Positions 22,028-24,229 of a stretch of 24,229 nt of DNA are shown piece by piece; position 1 is the stretch's first letter, and each line of letters opens with the position of its first letter. The notes below the pieces were generated by a model. That model did no database searches, had not been told where the DNA came from, and saw nothing but the letters and a program-made list of their open reading frames with translations. A program made the position numbers and the translations under genes. Origin of the DNA: Nanobdellota archaeon. Its GTDB lineage: Archaea; Nanoarchaeota; Nanoarchaeia; Parvarchaeales; Parvarchaeaceae. The stretch covers positions 1 to 24,229 of the forward strand of contig JAJZOB010000043.1 of the NCBI GenBank assembly GCA_021852135.1. Reading direction: 5' to 3'.

Positions 22028-23551
22028 ATGGAAAAACTAAAACTAAGCGAATACTTCTCTGAAATATATGAAGATGGAGAATACCCAAGATTTAAGGTTC
22101 TGATAGACGGAAAATGGATTAAAACAAAGGATAAATTCGATTTGATAAGCAGCATAGACGAAAGCAAGATAGCAGAAGTAGGATTGGTGAGCAAAGAAGA
22201 TTTAGATACGGCATTAAAATCTGCAGATGAGAATAAGCATAAAATAAGGGGACTTGCGGCTATAGACCGTTTAGAGTTAATAAACAAGGTAAGAAAGGAG
22301 ATAGATACCTATAGAGAAGAGATAGTAAAAGTTTTAATGAGGGAATCCGGAAAGGCTTACAGCTCTGCAAATGGGGAAATAAATGCAACAATTGAAAGGC
22401 TGAGATTAAGCATGGAAGATTCAAGAAAGATAATGGGAGAATACATACCTGGAGACTGGTCAAGCGATACCACAAGAAAAATGGCATTGGTAATACGCGA
22501 ACCCTTAGGAGTTGTTTTAGGGATTTCTCCTTTTAACTATCCTGTTTATACTTCGATAGCGAAGATACTGCCGGCGCTGCTCTCTGGAAACGCAGTAATA
22601 GTGAAGCCTCCAAGCTCTGATCCAATAGCACTACTCATGTGCGCAGAAATATTTAGAAAATGTGGTGTGCCTTCCGGAACACTGCAGGTCATAACAGGAA
22701 GTGGAGAAGTTACGGGAGATAGTTTAACAAAAAGCGACAGAATACATATGATAAGCTTTACAGGAAGCACAAATGTAGGAAAGCATATTTCAAGTGTCGC
22801 AGGCCTTAAAAAGATACACTTGGAATTGGGGGGAAAGGGAACTGCCATAATCTTAGAGGATGCTGACCTCGACCTGGCGGCAAAGGAATGCGTAAAAGGT
22901 TCTCTCGAACTTGCAGGACAAAGATGCGATGCCGTAAGCCGTATATTGGTGCTTGATTCCGTAGCTGACAAATTCTATGAAAAACTCAAAGAACACTTTA
23001 AAGATTACAAATTTGGCAATCCTTTTGATGGGAAGGATATAAACCTGGGCCCAGTTATAAACAAAAAGGCAGCTGAAAGGATAGATTTGATGGTAAAGGA
23101 CGCTGTCAAAAAAGGGGCCAAACTTGTTGCTGGAGGGAAATTCAAAAATTCATACTATGAACCTACATTGCTTGAAGATGTTCCACTAAATGCTGATATA
23201 GCAAACGAGGAAACATTTGGGCCAGTAATAACGGCAATAAGAGTAAAGTATGAAGAAGAAGCAATAAAAGTCGCAAATGAATCGAAATACGGTCTTGACT
23301 CGGCGGTTTTCACAAATGATTTCTATAAAGGATGGAGGATAATGAAGGCATTACAAGTTGGTAATGTTACATTAAACGGAGCACCTTCGCACGGAACGGC
23401 TTACTTCCCATTTGGAGGAGTAAAAGATTCGGGTGCTGGGAAGGAAGGTGTTGGTTACAGCATAGAGGAGATGACAAACATTAAAACTATAATATTCAAC
23501 TTGGGCGCTAAGGACCTTGGAAAACCTTATAGTGGAGAATTTAAGGATTGA
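22028..23551 (+). CDS. gapN: Non-phosphorylating NADP-dependent glyceraldehyde-3-phosphate dehydrogenase
   Basis: An aldehyde dehydrogenase-superfamily protein, 507 residues, of the GAPN type (EC 1.2.1.9). It would oxidise glyceraldehyde-3-phosphate directly to 3-phosphoglycerate, bypassing 1,3-bisphosphoglycerate. The catalytic Cys300 is in GQRCDA, Glu266 in LELGGK, and the substrate-stabilising Asn170 in PFNYP. Family-specific matches to archaeal GAPN include EYIPGDWSSDT, VKPPSSDP, the SHGTAYFPFGGVKDSG block and a C-terminal KTIIFN. The ATG at 22028 is preferred over the GTG at 22019 because AAGGTGAT sits just before it. Its neighbours are not glycolytic. It is a single gene with its own promoter. 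Confidence 0.9.
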   Translation: MEKLKLSEYFSEIYEDGEYPRFKVLIDGKWIKTKDKFDLISSIDESKIAEVGLVSKEDLDTALKSADENKHKIRGLAAIDRLELINKVRKEIDTYREEIVKVLMRESGKAYSSANGEINATIERLRLSMEDSRKIMGEYIPGDWSSDTTRKMALVIREPLGVVLGISPFNYPVYTSIAKILPALLSGNAVIVKPPSSDPIALLMCAEIFRKCGVPSGTLQVITGSGEVTGDSLTKSDRIHMISFTGSTNVGKHISSVAGLKKIHLELGGKGTAIILEDADLDLAAKECVKGSLELAGQRCDAVSRILVLDSVADKFYEKLKEHFKDYKFGNPFDGKDINLGPVINKKAAERIDLMVKDAVKKGAKLVAGGKFKNSYYEPTLLEDVPLNADIANEETFGPVITAIRVKYEEEAIKVANESKYGLDSAVFTNDFYKGWRIMKALQVGNVTLNGAPSHGTAYFPFGGVKDSGAGKEGVGYSIEEMTNIKTIIFNLGAKDLGKPYSGEFKD

Positions 23552-23640
23552 GCAAATGCACTGAAGAGAATTTATTGTATGTTAATAACTTCTTAAGATG
23601 TAAAGCCAAATAAATCTACTGCAATTTTGATAGGTTAAGT

Positions 23641-23650
23641 TTATATATTT
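23641..23650 (+). promoter_or_regulatory. TATA box of the small TM protein-rnp2 unit
   Basis: TTATATATTT on plus lies about 19-28 nt before the ATG at 23669 and suggests a leaderless message. It is probably the promoter for the RNase P-proteasome operon that follows. Confidence 0.55.
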
Positions 23651-23668
23651 TAATTTAATGATTAAACT

Positions 23669-23881
23669 ATGGACTATAAAGAAATAAAGAAAGCCGGCTG
23701 GGAGAGGATAATAGAAGAAGTAATTATCGGTATTGTTTTATTTATAGGGTTAGTCTCGTTGCTTTATAGCTGGATAGACAGCTTGTTTGGTGTTATAGTA
23801 GGCATACCAGTCCTCACTTTTTTAGGGATTTTAGCGTCTTTTATAGTTGTTTATGCGATAAGAGTGTTTGATAAAGGATGA
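23669..23881 (+). CDS. Small two-TM protein upstream of rnp2
   Basis: A 70-residue membrane protein of no family I recognise. A short charged N-terminus (MDYKEIKKAGWERIIEE) is followed by two hydrophobic helices. The first is about 18-33 (VIIGIVLFIGLVSLLY) and the second about 43-65 (VIVGIPVLTFLGILASFIVVYA), ending RVFDKG. Its stop overlaps the rnp2 start by four bases (ATGA), so it is translationally coupled to it. Such a small protein at the head of an RNase P-proteasome operon is not something I can explain. A well-placed TATA box supports the gene. Confidence 0.75.
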   Translation: MDYKEIKKAGWERIIEEVIIGIVLFIGLVSLLYSWIDSLFGVIVGIPVLTFLGILASFIVVYAIRVFDKG

Positions 23882-24192
23882 GCATGCGTTATAAAAAAAG
23901 ATATTTCTTAGTAGAAGTAGACGGCGTTTCAAACCAAGAGGCCTTTGAAAGACAGATGTATTCAACATTGAATAACATAGAACCTTTCCTAGCAATAAGA
24001 TCAAATTTTAGGGTAATAAAAGGGCTAACAAAATTTGATGGAGAAAAGGCGAGGGGAGTTATTGTAGTGAATAATGAATACAAGTACAGAGTTATATTTT
24101 CTCTTTCATTAATTAGTAAGTTTTATAAATCAAACTTGCTTACAATAATGAATAGTGGAAATATAAAAAAGATAAAATCTTTTAAATTTTAG
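23878..24192 (+). CDS. rnp2: RNase P protein component 2 (Pop5 family)
   Basis: The archaeal Pop5 homologue, 104 residues, a protein subunit of RNase P, which trims the 5' end of pre-tRNA. The N-terminus MRYKKRYFLVEVDG matches the family's RxRYLxxE start. A middle segment DGEKARGVIVVNNEYKYRVI matches the Pop5 strand that contains the conserved VRV-like core, and the C-terminus ends NIKKIKSFKF. Length fits (archaeal Pop5 about 100-130). An alternative start lies six bases downstream (23884). In many archaea this gene precedes psmA, and the next ORF fits that. Confidence 0.85.
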   Translation: MSMRYKKRYFLVEVDGVSNQEAFERQMYSTLNNIEPFLAIRSNFRVIKGLTKFDGEKARGVIVVNNEYKYRVIFSLSLISKFYKSNLLTIMNSGNIKKIKSFKF

Positions 24193-24196
24193 GAGG
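24191..24196 (+). promoter_or_regulatory. Strong ribosome-binding site of the last ORF
   Basis: AGGAGG lies directly after the rnp2 stop (24190-24192) and 6 bases before the ATG at 24203. It is one of the few strong Shine-Dalgarno sequences in the window. Confidence 0.7.
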
Positions 24197-24202
24197 AAAA
24201 CA

Positions 24203-24229
24203 ATGGAACCACCAGGAGATTTAATGGGA
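24203..24229 (+). CDS. psmA: Start of a gene cut by the window edge, probably proteasome alpha subunit
   Basis: Only nine codons are present: MEPPGDLMG. Archaeal PsmA proteins start with a short variable tail ending just before a YDRAITVFSP block, often with a Met and small residues before the Tyr. MEPPGDLMG would fit that. The gene follows rnp2 by 10 bases with a strong ribosome-binding site, and rnp2-psmA is a common archaeal order (the RNase P-proteasome-exosome superoperon). The identification rests on this context, not on sequence. Confidence 0.45.

Noticed and set aside
1..24229. CRISPR arrays, insertion sequences, integrases, rRNA genes
   Set aside because: No regularly spaced repeats, transposase or integrase motifs, terminal inverted repeats around a gene, or rRNA segments were seen.

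Overview
The window looks like chromosomal DNA from an AT-rich, gene-dense archaeon. Several signs point to Archaea. There is a Pop5-type RNase P protein gene (rnp2) followed by what looks like the start of the proteasome alpha gene. The non-phosphorylating GAP dehydrogenase is of the archaeal type. TATA boxes sit about 20-28 nt before many start codons, which suggests leaderless mRNAs. The three tRNA genes lack an encoded CCA. Intergenic gaps are very short and start/stop codons often overlap. Bacterial-type GrpE/DnaK/DnaJ is known in mesophilic and moderately thermophilic archaea. A small-genome lineage (ARMAN/DPANN-like) or a Thermoplasmata relative would fit, but the lineage is an inference. 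TGA is used as a stop, so the code is standard.

Layout. (1) Positions 1-6301, minus strand: a four-gene operon of two PrkA-type AAA+ proteins, a YeaH-type vWA protein (UPF0229) and a SpoVR/YcgB protein that runs off the left edge. This is the archaeal form of the bacterial yeaG-yeaH-ycgB stress module, with the PrkA gene doubled. (2) Positions 6302-6712: the operon promoter plus a gene-free stretch with possible structured RNA. (3) Positions 6713-11045, minus strand: hisS, a small signal-peptide/TM protein, an ABC-2 type permease plus ATPase pair, and an unrecognised 318-residue protein. (4) tRNA-Asp(GTC) on the minus strand, 11235-11307. (5) Positions 11374-17814, minus strand: in transcription order, a possible SecB-like chaperone, grpE, dnaK, dnaJ, a GT4 glycosyltransferase, and a secreted, membrane-anchored protein that probably has its own promoter. 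(6) Positions 17900-20023: an acidic hypothetical protein and htpX on plus, then a convergent SprT-like putative metalloprotease on minus. (7) tRNA-Arg(GCG), tRNA-Pro with an unusual AGG anticodon, and an ORF remnant directly after it. (8) An inosine/xanthosine triphosphatase (DUF84), a TIGR01777 epimerase, gapN, a small two-TM protein, rnp2 and the first codons of probable psmA.

How the genes fit together. The centre of the window (11.4-20.0 kb) is a proteostasis neighbourhood: Hsp70 machine, possible SecB-like holdase, HtpX membrane protease and a second zinc-protease candidate. The left-hand PrkA/vWA/SpoVR operon is also a stress-type module. It pairs two ATPases with a vWA protein carrying an intact metal-binding (MIDAS) motif, and its biochemical role is poorly defined anywhere. 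The right end probably enters the conserved archaeal RNase P-proteasome-exosome superoperon. No CRISPR array, transposase, integrase or rRNA was seen.
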